From: Limanda limanda
Lineage: Eukaryota; Chordata; Actinopteri; Pleuronectiformes; Pleuronectidae
Direction of reading: 5' to 3'
Assembly: GCF_963576545.1 (NCBI RefSeq)
Contig: NC_083651.1
Coordinates: 15,795,580 to 15,859,579, forward strand
Length of the DNA: 64,000 bases
Shown here piece after piece: positions 21,324-34,100 of the stretch; within the stretch, counting starts at the first letter, position 1, and each line of letters opens with the position of its first letter. Below the pieces are notes generated by a model, which saw nothing but the letters and a program-made list of their open reading frames with translations, searched no databases and had not been told where the DNA came from. Both the position numbers and the translations under genes were made by a program.

Positions 21324-22130
21324 ATGGCAGTGCCGAATGTGGTGTTCTCCGACGTGGAAAGTTTCTTGGACTCGCATCCCGAGTTATTCGAGGAATACCT
21401 GAACAGAAAGGGGAATTATAGCATGGTGGAGAAATGGCTCAAGACCCACCACCAGGCGGGCAAAGGTCCGGTGGCGGCAGCGGCGGCGGCTCCTGGCGCC
21501 GAGACCCGGGAGGACAAGTCCGGCTTGGGGGAGGACAGCAGCTGGGCGAGCAAGTGCGACGGGCTGAAGCGGAGAACCTCGCAGAAGGAGCTGCGCAAAA
21601 CTTTCGCCAGGTCCAAGGCCATGAACGTGAACCGGACCTACGACGAGCATGTGAACTCCAGGGCCCAGGAGCCGCTGACCAGCATGAGGAGGAGAGCTCT
21701 GCTGAGGAAGGCGAGCTCCTTGCCCCCGACCACCGCGCACATCCTCAGCGCCCTGCTGGAGTCCAGGGTCAACATCCCCCAGTACCCGTCCACAGCCGTG
21801 GACTTCAAGTATTACCTCAAGGAACACAACGAGAGGGAGTTCTTCCTGGAGCTGGTGAAGGACATCTCCAACGACCTGGATCTAACGAGCCTGAGCTACA
21901 AGATCCTGGTGTTTGTTTGCATCATGGTGGACGCGGACCGCTGCTCCTTGTTCCTGGTGGAGGGGACCGGCAACAAGAAGACACTGGTGTCCAAGTTCTT
22001 TGACGTGCACGCAGGAACCACAGTTTTGCCCTCGATGAAATCAGGCGAAGTGCAGGTGCCTTGGGGGAAAGGGATCATTGGATACGTGGCCGAGCACGGA
22101 GAGACCGTGAACATCCCTGACGCCTATCAG
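21324..22130 (+). CDS. pde11a: pde11a exon 1
   Basis: Residues 1-269, phase 0 at the end (DAYQ|GTGCGC). Contains the whole PDE11A4-specific N-terminus: [19 protein letters not shown], an Ala/Gly-rich linker, [10 protein letters not shown] and [20 protein letters not shown], then the first two thirds of GAF-A. Strongly GC-rich, which creates long open frames in the other frames. Confidence 0.98.
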
Positions 22131-25100
22131 GTGCGCGTCATCTTCGTGCATGCGTGCGCGGGCGTGATAGTTTGTGCAATTCGCATGAGTCACAGAAAGA
22201 CAGGGACAGATCAAGTCTGTGGTTGTGTCTGTCACAGTCAGTCATCAGTCAAGCTGTGCAACATGAGTTGATGCATGGGAATCACCACCAACAACAGTCA
22301 GGTTCACACAAATCATAACTGACACAGGCCATAAGGATAATAATAATAACTTTATTCATGTAGCATCTTTAAAAGGAACCATTACAAAGTGGAGGACAAA
22401 TAAAAACACAAACACAAAACGTTAGAGGCAACAGGCAAAAGATTACATCTTTTAAAAGTAATGATAAAAGAAAAGCTTCAAGAAAACACAAGTTTTGGCA
22501 TAAGTAAAAGCCATTCGGTGAAATTATGTTTCAAGGGATTACAGTGATAGTTTCAAGTAGGAGTTCCTCAGGGAAACAACTTTAAGAGGGTTGTGGCCTT
22601 GTGTATATTCTCTTGAAGTTTCTACACTTCCACTGGTTTGTCTCGAGTTTAAAAAAGTTATACTATATTTCATCAAAGTTTTAATGATGCCCAGAAGCCC
22701 TTATCAATGAAGAAGGAAAGCCAACAGCAGACCTGTTGTTTGCTGTCCAAACAATCACAGTGCAAATGTAGAGTTATGTTGCTTCACTGTCCAAACACAA
22801 CAGCAGCTGCCTCAGCAAAACCCCAGGTCTGACACTTTGACACATGCAACACTTTCCAGAACAATCCTCAACCCTGTTATTGGTCAATTTATGGGAAATC
22901 TTAACTTTTGGATTATCCTGGATTATTGCAGGATAGTCGGTTCAGTGAGGAAATCGACAAGCTGACAGGCTATAAAACCAGGTCGCTCCTCTGCATGCCC
23001 ATTCACAACAGCGACGGAGAGATCATTGGAGTCGCTCAGGCCATCAACAAGAACTCAAGTGGACAACTCTTCACTGAAGATAATGAAAAGGTAATTTCTT
23101 CATCATTATGGCTGAGTGAAAAGAGGGGATGGATATGTGTCCTGCTGCCTGCTTGGCCTTTAACAGGATTAACCTGAGGTCCATTGTGCATTAGTCTAAA
23201 TGTTCTCCTCACTTTTTAAAGGTAAATGTCCATCTTCTCGAAACCCCCCAGAGTTTTTGTATGTCTGAATCAATCAGCTTTATTATTAATCTAAGGAGGC
23301 ACTAAATGGACTGGTAATGACACTGGTTTGTAGCTCAACAGTTGTATATCCTTATGCTTTTGTGTTAAGCTTTTTTATTAAATTAATGAAACCAGAATGG
23401 CACCAATCCACAACTGTCCCCTTCATGAAACCACATTTATAGTGAGAAGATCCAGATATTTACATACATGTCATTTAGCGACTTACATTTTTAGTACACT
23501 CAACATTTGTGAGGGGCCATTTAGGGGTTCAGTATCTTGCCAAGGACACTTCGGCATGCAGATGGGGAAGAGTGGGGATTGGACCGGCAACCTTCTTGTT
23601 GGAGAACACCCACTCTACCCCCTAGGCCACACCGCCCCTTATTTGGATATGCACCAAATTGCACACAATCACAAATAGCACACCCATTGGCAAAGCAGAT
23701 TATTTTTTACATCAAGAACCATGAATAAATTCCCTTATAAAATCACTGAATATGTTGAAAAACACTGTATCTCAAATTTGTTTTTTCTCCCAAAAATAAT
23801 TTAATTGGTGTTTCCACACATTCCAAACAGCAGTCTCTCAAAAACTCCTAGATCCAACCCAGATCGGGATCCCCCCAAAATTTCTGAGATTCTCCCCCGA
23901 CCCATACCTCATCCTCCAGCAAAGTTTCATGGTAATCTATCACATAGGTTTTTTTTGGTCAAACAGACAGCGGAGGGAAAGAATGATGAAGTTACATGTT
24001 TACACTATTTCATGTAATGGGATAGCAAATGAGAAAAGGAGATAAGGATTGTATTTGGACTTTGCATCAAACTTTCCTTAAACACAAATAAGTATATTTC
24101 CACTTGGCTCAATTGCAAAATGGTAATTTGGTTACAGCTTTCACTCTCATACAGCAGGGATAAAGGGATAGCAATGGTGGTGAAATAGCTCCACATCTGC
24201 CTTGTTGATTGGCTCAAAATCTGGTTCAGACCTTCATGGTTCCCTGAGAATCACTTTGATGATCGCCTGACTTTTCCTCTGGCGCCACCATTAGGTTAAT
24301 GGGAAGTTTTCGACTACTAGGTGGTTAATTAGCCACATTTCCATCTGCAGGAATAGAAAATTAATTGCAAATCCTAACGCAGCAAGCAAAGACAGTGAAC
24401 ATGGTCAACATTACCTGCTCACCATCAGCATGTAAGAAATATCATTGTAAGCATGTTGTTCTGCTGACATTAGCACTATAGGTGCAGTGGTGCAGCCTTG
24501 CAGAGCTGCTAGCGGGGCTTCAGACTCTTGTCGTCTTGTTGTTGTTGCAGCACAGAGAAGTGAGGCGCAGAAACCCAAAGTAAATGCTCAGTTTCTTCCT
24601 GATTCATGTGTGGGATTTCAAAGATGGTGCTCCGTTTTATTTTTTTTAAAGGGAATACTTTTTCACAGTGTTGGTGGTGCACAAGTGTATCAGAACTGTC
24701 AAATTTTTTTTGCTGTCCCTGTTCTCTTACTCACATTTTTGCAGCAGTAGGTATATTAAAGTAAAGATGGAATTCTCTGAGTGAAAAGGGGACTTTTCTC
24801 ACATTTAGGCCATTTGCATATTGTAAGTTGCATTGTGGCCTGATTATGGAACATACTATGGAAGATTTCTGTCATTGCAGTTGATTTTGAGTTGAATATG
24901 ATTGTTTCTTTCTATAATTTCTGTTTCATGCTTGTTCTTAATGTAGATGCTTTCCAATGTTTAGCCCAGGAAGTTTGAATTATTACTAGATTGTATGTTT
25001 TCCTCAATAATCTATTGAAGTTTATATTCTGTATCCAGTTTGTTAGTAACAGATTTTATCGCTGCATGGCTCAAACACAGAACATAACAATGGAATAAAC

Positions 25101-28100
25101 ACAAGGAGAAAAGGTTATCATATTAAGTTTATATTATTAATAATAGAACAAATTAACAACTCAAAGTGAGTATTTCAAAATTTGTTTCCAAATTGGCACT
25201 GACAGGACATCACTGGAGTGATATATTTTCTTTTCAGAAAAGTCATGGTTAATAATTCAAGGGCGTATTGATTAAGTGGCATTACTTTAGTCTGTATTTA
25301 TTTATACATTCAATATAGCTGCCCAGTTGGGGACATGCAAAAGGTTTGGCACACGGTTTTTTCCTGTCAGAAAAAATATGAAACGAGTTGACAGAGTGTC
25401 TTTATAGAGGTGGTTCTGGAGATGTTGGTCTGGAGACATTTGATTCAGATTTGTATGTGTTGTGTTGGTAACAATATTCTGCAATGACACAGAATATAAT
25501 GAAACACAAAGAAAAGACAATACGCACTTTTGAACAGATAAGCACCATTACCTGGGATGATATCCACATCACATATTGTCCTCAGGGTTTGGATTTAGCT
25601 CCTGCTCTGCAGTCACATCTGTCTTTCCCTTTTACATCCTCTTTTTTGTAAACTGAATATTTCTCAAACATCGTATACAGCGACAGATGGTTTTATTCTT
25701 TCTCACCTCCTTTGCCCTGTCTGAATGTAACTAGTATTTTTTATTTAAAAATAACATATTTGCCCTTAAACCCAGTCTAAGTGCTCAGTTCCTTGCTGAA
25801 TCATAGGCTGTCTCTCAGCATCGTCCAGTTTTCCCAAGGCTGTATCTACCAAAGGGCCAGGGCCCTGATGTTACACCACCAAGAATAACAACTTTGTATG
25901 GTGTATTGTACAAATCTAATGTGTCAAAGACGAAGGTGTGGTGTTACATCTTTAACTGATCCAGTCATCTGTTTCTTAATGATTATTTATTTGACTTATT
26001 AATGTCATCAGAAATACACGCAGAGCATGTGTTTGTCCATCAGCACACTTTCAATAGATGTAGCAGAAGGGCTGTGACAAGCACACACACTGATTTGTTC
26101 TGTTATTGCAGCTACGAGGCCCCGAAGGGTGGAAAAGATGGAACATGAAAGCACAAATCTTGCTGTGCCTTCATTTTAGAGTTAAGTTTCTACTGAAGCA
26201 AACGTCTGCAGTTCTTTTTATCCATCATATGTTTTTTTCTTTCTCCATTGGAGCTCCTTCAAAATTCCATCCCTAAATTCCATCCATTGTTCATAGCAGA
26301 TCAGGAATTCCTCTTTCTTTCCCTTGTTTTGAGTATGTTTCACATTGCATTAGCATCACGCTAATGCGTGAGATGGCTAGAGCTGAATTAATAATGAAAT
26401 AAGATGCTAGCATCACAGTGAGCTCCCAGCACACCACAGCTGCAGCTCTGCTTTTGTAGGGAATGTAATGTAATAGGAAAATGTATGAGTATTTTAAAAG
26501 CATTAAATGATGCTGCAACAGCAGAAGTCATTAGAGATTTGAGTGTATCTTTATTAAAATAAATGATATTCGTCGTATACTGAAACCTTACAGGATATTT
26601 AAGCACGTTTCAGGGCTGGTTTTACATCCCACGCTGCCTTAATTGTATATACCCTGCAGTATCGCAATCTGATGGGAGCTTGGATAATGGTTCAGCCCAT
26701 GCATAATTGCACTGTCTCATTATCTTCTATGGAGGAATATACTGATTGACTTAATTGAAGTGTATAAGCTGACCTCCTCCTGCTGTTTCTATATCTTGAA
26801 GTTTTAACATGATTTAACTGGTCTTTCACTTTGCACACCTCTATCATTTTACATATGTAAAATGTATTATTCACAGGTTGGCATTTTCATAACTTTCCCT
26901 TTAATAAGATGAAAGTTGCGCCATGTAGGTGCCATCTGCCAAACCAGTTTAACATCTGTGTGTGTTGATTGGCAAATAGCATTCTCCCCCCACCGCTGTG
27001 CTCCCTCTGGCTTCCAGACTCCCTGTCAAGTTGGCTCAAAGCAAATCTGTAATAACCACTTTCACACAATCCCCCAATGTAAATCTACAGCTAAAGAACA
27101 GAGAACACAATTTCTTCTGATATTGCATGTGTTTAATTCATTAATATATATATGACACAGTTTTAAAAAATCAAAAAATAAATTATTTAGAGAAACAGAA
27201 CAATATTTGCAATTTGATAGTTTCATAGTACTGTATATTCATGTTGGCAATGTGCAACTATGAAAAGTTGCTGTGTGAAAGCTCTGAGGGGACAACAAAG
27301 AGGATGAGATATTCTTATTGGGTATTTTGTTTTTAGTATAGCCCTGCCGAAGTTATCTTTTTTTTGCAAAATAGTCAGAGAAAAACTATAAAAACTATAC
27401 TATGATATTTGAGTGGACAGCTCTCAAAACCAGTAAAACATGACGTAATGCAGAGTAAGAAAATAAGCAGCCATGTGTCCGGCAGATAGAAATTTTTGTG
27501 TGCCTTGAAAAGGGCAAGTTCTTCATTAAAAAAATACATAGACGTGTTTTTTGAATCAAGGAAGTGTGTGTGTGTCCATCTGTGCAACTACATGTTTGCT
27601 TTAACCAATTCATTTAGGAAGTGCAGAACATTTAGAATGAAAACCTGTTTCTAACATGATTCATACCAATGTAGCTCAATGCCACTGAGCCGTCCAAACA
27701 CAGGTGTCCAAACATTTAAAACAAACTTTAAAAAATGAAGTCCAAACCAACAGGTGGACGGAATATTGACATTGTTTGAGGAGAAGGCATTAAGTTCAGT
27801 CTCCACCCTTTTCTCTGGATCAAGCCTGATCAATACATTGCAATGTTGTTATTGGCCCATATTAGCTTTACTGATATATCAATAACAGCTAATTCAGTCT
27901 GTGGGTAGATATATGTAGGCGGCTGTAATTGCAGAAAATACAGAATATGTTTATCAATCAATCAATCAATCAAATTTTATTTGTATTGCCCATACTCACA
28001 AATCACAATTTGTTTATGTGCAGTATGTTTTACTGGTGCAGTTGTTTTTTTATTAAATTAACAGCCTTACAGGTGAATGGGTGACCAGGCAGGCGAGATG

Positions 28101-31100
28101 ACAGGAACAGAAAACAGGAAGCAACATGCACAAGAAGGTGGCAGAGGAGGGTGGAAACAGGTGTGAGAAAAGGGCAGATCACAGGAGGAGAATGGGAACA
28201 GAGAGGAAGGACTGAGGAGGCCTGGTGGGTGAAAGGAGCACGGCAGGTCTAAGGAGCTGAGGGGAGGTTCATAACGTGTTTATAACGTGTTCATAACATA
28301 ACGTGTTGTAAGAACCATGAGCACAGGCGGGAGACAAGGTCTGAGGGAAACTGAGAAGCAGACTCCGGCACTGCACTTTAGTTTCAACATGTTTAGTAAT
28401 TAAAGAAAACAAATATTTCATGTACAGTTTTCAAATTAGATTTTTAATCGATAATTAAAAGGACACAGGTTTTTTTTTTAGAACTGAACATTTCCCTGTG
28501 GGGGTTTGCCACACGGCATTGTTATCTTACAGTCAATAACTGCAGCTTAGATAACGAGTAAGCTGGAAGACATGATTGTTGTAAATCACCAATTATTTCA
28601 CAGTTTACACCGAAAGGACATATTTCTTTTTAGGTTGTGTGCAGACCGTTTTACAAAGTGCAAGAAAACCTCAAAAGAGAGGCTGTAGTTGGAAAAGTCT
28701 CTTTAACTCGGTAGAAAAGTGTTCTCATTGGCCACAGGAAGATTCACCTGAGGAGCCACAAACGTTTACAAAACCAATGTTACTGAACTGATGGATCATC
28801 TGCTGTTCAGTTATTGTGACCTCTCCTTTGCTCCTCGCTTTTTTTTCCATGTACCTGCATACATGTGTACAACTGTGTTATAATAATGAATAGAGCAGCA
28901 CTGCAGGTATTGTACAGAGTTTATTTGAAAAAAAAAGCCCCTTGACCTCAACCAGACAATGCACAACATTGTAAATGTTTGCTTTTATGAAATTAGGGGC
29001 TGCGAGTCATTCTTTTCCACCTTCTCTGTGACACCTTATACTGCATGTTGCATGATCATGGACCATAGATCATGATGGGGGCTCAAGAATCAGAGATAGT
29101 GATGGCGGATCAAGGATAGTGATGGTGGATTGTGGATCGTAGTGGCATCTGATTGTCGTGGGGTTTTGAGGGTTAAGGACAGAGGATGTCGCACCTTGTC
29201 GAGCCCTATGAGACAAATTGTGACTTCTGAAGTTGGGCTATACAAATAAAATTTGCTTGATTAATTGATATTAATCACGTTGCTGTTTATGTTCACGTTC
29301 TGAAAAATGAAACAGTGACTTCATTTTTGTGAAATTTAATGAGGTGTGTATTCCTGTCGCATGAATATTTGATGTTACCTTCAAAAGAAGCAATCATTGC
29401 TTAGTGGATTCGTAAAACTGCTGTTTGCTTTTCTGACACCAGCGGGGGACCATATGAGATTGGAGAAAATGGAGACTTTTTTCTTTCTTCTTCTTTTTCC
29501 TGAGAGCAATTCTTGGCAAAGCAACAATGGCTTCATCTCACCCCATGTGCAAAGTGAGAACATCTTTTTAAATGAACCAGTAGTTGTAGTTTGCAGGAGT
29601 AAGTGGACAAGGAAAGTGTTGCCGTCGCAATTTATCTTGGTTTGCCTCGTATGAAATTCCAGTTGTGCCAAAGGAAGTTGTTGAAGTTTCAGGAGCTGCC
29701 TGAGCTTAATGGCTCGGTCAGTTTCTTTGGTTATTAAACCACTCTTTACTGGTCAGTCCACGGGCAAAAACGTCTTGTTTGTAATGCAACCTTGTATAAT
29801 GGCCTGGCTGACAGAATGTAATTAGAGGAAGCAGTGCTTTTCTTGGGTTTGCCTGTTAGTTCTGCGGGCAGATCCATAGCCAGATCCCCAAAGTCCAGCT
29901 CGCTAATGAATCTGCTCCTGCTGGGGCTATTGATGGCCACTGCCTCTCTGGAAGATCATTATTAGACAATTCCAAAGGACAGCTGAAATAGCATTATGTC
30001 AGAGCTTATCGCTCCGCGTCATCTGTTTTCCGTGTCTGAAAACAATTGCATGAGGCACTTGATTATGTATAATGACTGAATTAAGTGCATACATTTAATT
30101 TACTAATTAGAGTGACAGACTAATATTTCTTATGTTATGATTAGGAAGGATTTTGATTTAGTGATTTAATTAACAGTGTCATAATATGCACATCAGTGTG
30201 TCGTGTTGGAGCAGAGGAATTCTATTGAATTTATTTTTGACATAAGCACAATACTATATCTTTCTTATTCATAGTTAGAATAATTCAGGATAAAAACACA
30301 ATAAAGCCAAATGGGTAACTTCATTGTGGTGCTTTGAAATACAACAAAGCAAAACTATAAAACCAGTTAAACATGTGTTTATCCAACAAGAGAATAACTG
30401 ATGTGATGTTTTCCTCTCATTTTAAGATCTGCTTTACACATTACTGAAGGTGTGGAGCAGGATTTATATACAGTACAATCATGTATTCTTGTTCCTTATC
30501 CACGTTTGCATGTATACCTTTGTTTCTACAATTATTTCTTGTGGTGGCCAACATGCTTTTCAAATTCAGATAGCGCTACCACCATTGAAGTATAGAGTGA
30601 TGCCATCCCAGGAGACCTGTTTGATTGTAAAGAGAAACTGTGGCAATTAGAGCCAAGGTTTCACAGCCTTTTTATGTCTGCAGTGCCATTTTACGTCTGC
30701 CATGATCGTGAACCCAGCAATTAGGAGTTGAAAAGTTAACATGTGGTTTTTATCAACCGTAAGAGCACAGAGTAAGCTCCACATGTATGATACTTTTATA
30801 CTAATGTACGTTTAGTATTTACTTTTAACTGACTTTGGACTAATGGTTCCTGCAGGTTTCAACTGGTTAAATTAAATAATATTGAAGACCTCAATGAATG
30901 AAATTTAGGAACTATATCAAGTATGACAGATAGGAAGGAATACCTGAGTACCAGAATAACTTGCCCCATGATTTTAGATACTTATACGTCGAAAAATTCT
31001 TGTTCGTAGTTTTATTGCAGCATTCTAATTATATACTGCTAGGAAAGACCTACAATACATGGAGACATTACAAATGCATGCCGCCAAAACTGTCCTCAGG

Positions 31101-34100
31101 AAAAACAGACCTAAAGCGCAACAGAAGTACTGTTGAATGGAAATTAACATCATTTAGACTTTAACCTAAACGTATTCAAGACCTAGTCTAATTTAAGGCC
31201 CAAAGTTCTGATAATTAAATTTAAGACATTTTTTTGACCCAGTGGAAACCATGTATTGATTTGTCCAACTGTACATAATCTAAATCATATCCTCACGTAG
31301 GCCCAGAACTCGAGCCTGTGAACCTGTGGACTACCTAAAAAATATTTCCTGAGGAGGTCAGAGGTAAACGCTTCACATTTTCATCACAGTGCGATAAGAT
31401 TGAGCCCCTTACATGGTCATTTGTGGCCGATGATTAATTGATACATTATCTTTTCTGAAAGGTGAAAAGAGATATATATCCCTGTATCAGCAGCCACAGC
31501 TGAGTAACTTCCCATTCATTTATTGTCGTAGTGTCCCTACCCTCGGGTCGCACTGAGGACTGGTAAATATAAGTGGGTTTGTTGCACTGATTGTATTGTT
31601 TACACAGCAGCACAGATCCTAAATATAGATATCCAAACAAAAGAGGCAGAGTAAGGAAGCACACAACCCTAAATCCTATTGATTCCATGTTACCGGGTCC
31701 CGAGTGTCTCCCAGATAAGGCCCCATTGTGGAGTAATTGCAGTTGTGTAGAATTCAACCTGTGTATTGAATGCACTGCAGCCACCTCTTTGCGTCTTCTG
31801 CAGACGTTTGTGCATATTGTTGTTCACTATGCATCAACAGTGCTGAGGAAGGAAAGAAATGTAGGTTGATTCCAAACAAGTGAGACGCTGAATCGATTTC
31901 AGGACACATATTAACTATAGTCATTAGGCCACATCAAGTGATTACTTATGTGAAGAAAATATGATAGAAAAAATGTATTTATAGAATCAGCCCAAGGCGT
32001 AAGTGTGTATGAATATTCAGTCAAATGGTAAAATGTCAGTTAGATTGATTTATTTGTCCTAGCGAGTAATGATGCCAATGAAAAGCCATTTCTTATTTGT
32101 TCCAGTTGAAAAGCTTAAGTTTTCGCGGATGCAAATAGAACCCGTTTTTTCTTCTAGCAGCTTTAATTATATGGCAGTTCAAAAATATAACATTACAAAC
32201 TTTTTTTGCAAAGGAAAATGGTGACACCATTCACAGCCCTGTGGGGAAATTGGGGTCTCAGTATCTTGCCCAAGGACATTTGAAAAATGCATACTGGAGG
32301 AGCTGGGGATCAAACCACCGACTTTCTGGTTGTTGTGCATCCCGCTCTAACTTCTGAGCCCTTGTTGAATGCTTCCTCATTACACATTAGTCAAATGTTT
32401 CATGTAGTTATGTGTTTTAAATTTCAGCAATGTCAATAATCAAGTTTAACAGCCATCATTCTTGTTCTTTGCAGCCTTTTTTGTTTGCTCTTTGCTCAAT
32501 TCTGGTTTGTTCTTGTGAAATCTCAGAATTGTCTTGAGGGAATTCCTTCAAATTTTGGCAGAAATGTTCTAGGAGGTACAGTATCGATTTTGAATGACTT
32601 ACCCAGTACTCTGACTTCTGACCTTATTCTGAAAAATATATTATTTTAAATATGATGATTGCAGGAGTTGATAAAAATCTGATTATTCCACGTCTTATAG
32701 TTTGCTTATTACAAGTATGACTTTAGTTAGCTAATCATAAAATGCTGTTTTCTTGCCAGTGTCTTATCCAGATGATTATCTTGATGAGGTTAATATTAGA
32801 TCATTAAAGTCCATGCAAACAAAGAGGGTACTGACGACAAGAAACCGGGTGAAGGAGAAACCGTGGTTATGCTAGGCATCTTAAAGGAAGTTGATACTTT
32901 CAAGTGTTTAGGCGCAAACATCACATTGGCAATATTTTATAAAAGTTTGCGGGAACATTGGAAGGCCTAGAGGACTTAATGAGGACATGAGTCATAATCA
33001 GACTATGCTTTATAACCTGTAAACTGGAATATGAATGGGATTGTTTTAAAGCAACAAATGTAAACGTCATATTCTGAGTAATGTCTTATTCTGAATAAAG
33101 CCAATAGTTGAAATACTGGATTCCATGTAAACAAACTTTGCCCTAAACTCAGCTTCCATGTTACATCATTATTCTGCAAAAACACCTTTCTAGCCATTAT
33201 TCAAGCGCCTTAGCTCAGGATCACACTTGGAGCTGGTAATTCTAGTTTCTGTACATAATGACTCAATTCAATATGTCTACAGGTGCTGCAGATGTACCTG
33301 CCATTTTGTGGTATCGCAATCTCCAATGCCCAACTCTTCGCAGCCTCAAGGAAGGAGTATGACAGGAGTCGGGTAAGCCCACGAACAAGCCCACCCCCCC
33401 ACAGACCCACCCCAGATCCCTAGGATCATTACTTCCTCCCCCTGACGCTGCTATTGCGGCTGAATATTGATCAGCTGCAGCCCACTTGGTTTTGCGGAGC
33501 AGCCCAGCATGGACCTGTTCTCTGGATGTGTAGCGGAGGGGGATGGGCCTTGTCCATAATCTCAATCTCCCAGGAAATGTTAAGAGATGCACTTATTCAT
33601 GTCTTACATTGATTTATGATGGAAGATAACAAAATGAAATCTCAGACAGATATCTTATTCTTTCGATTTAAAACGGGAATAATGCCAGTGTTCTTTCTGT
33701 TGCATGTGTGCAGTCACTCCTGGAGGTCGTCAATGATCTGTTTGAGGAGCAGACCGACCTGGAGAAGATTGTCAGGAAGATCATGCACCGTGCCCAGACA
33801 TTGCTTAAGTGCGAGCGCTGCTCTGTTCAATTGCTGGAGGATATTGAGTCACCGGTACTGTTTTATCTCTGCTGTCCAACTGTGTATATCCATCTTTCTG
33901 AACATTTGTAGTTTTAATAATTTTCTGAAGATCTTTAGTGAATCCTTCTCTTTCAAATTTCTCAGGTGGTGAAGTTCACCAAGTCATTTGAGCTGCTGTC
34001 TCCTAAGTGTAGTGCAGACACTGGAAACAGGTATGTATGGTGTAACATCTGCCCTGATGTAACCTACGTACTAAATAAGCATGCCTTCGCCTTTATTCGC

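Larger units (their letters stand above)
23091..33282 (+). other. pde11a: pde11a intron 2 (about 10.2 kb)
   Basis: The longest intron of the gene. Repeats at 23395-24000, 27952-29270 and 32225-32362 are listed separately. The rest is AT-rich non-coding DNA with chance ORFs under 100 codons. In mammals, alternative first exons of shorter PDE11A forms lie in comparable positions; I could not identify one here. Confidence 0.75.

Noticed and set aside
21384..22003. 147-codon antisense ORF and 189-codon ORF in another plus frame over pde11a exon 1
   Set aside because: Shadows of a GC-rich coding exon whose true frame matches PDE11A throughout.
22131..22271. Read-through of pde11a exon 1 into intron 1 (adds 46 codons)
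   Set aside because: A consensus splice site at DAYQ|GT and a perfect in-phase exon 2 show the read-through is not the main product, though retained-intron transcripts cannot be excluded.
27952..27972. Direct ATCA repeats as a possible CRISPR or regulatory array
   Set aside because: A four-base microsatellite at the end of a common teleost repeat.
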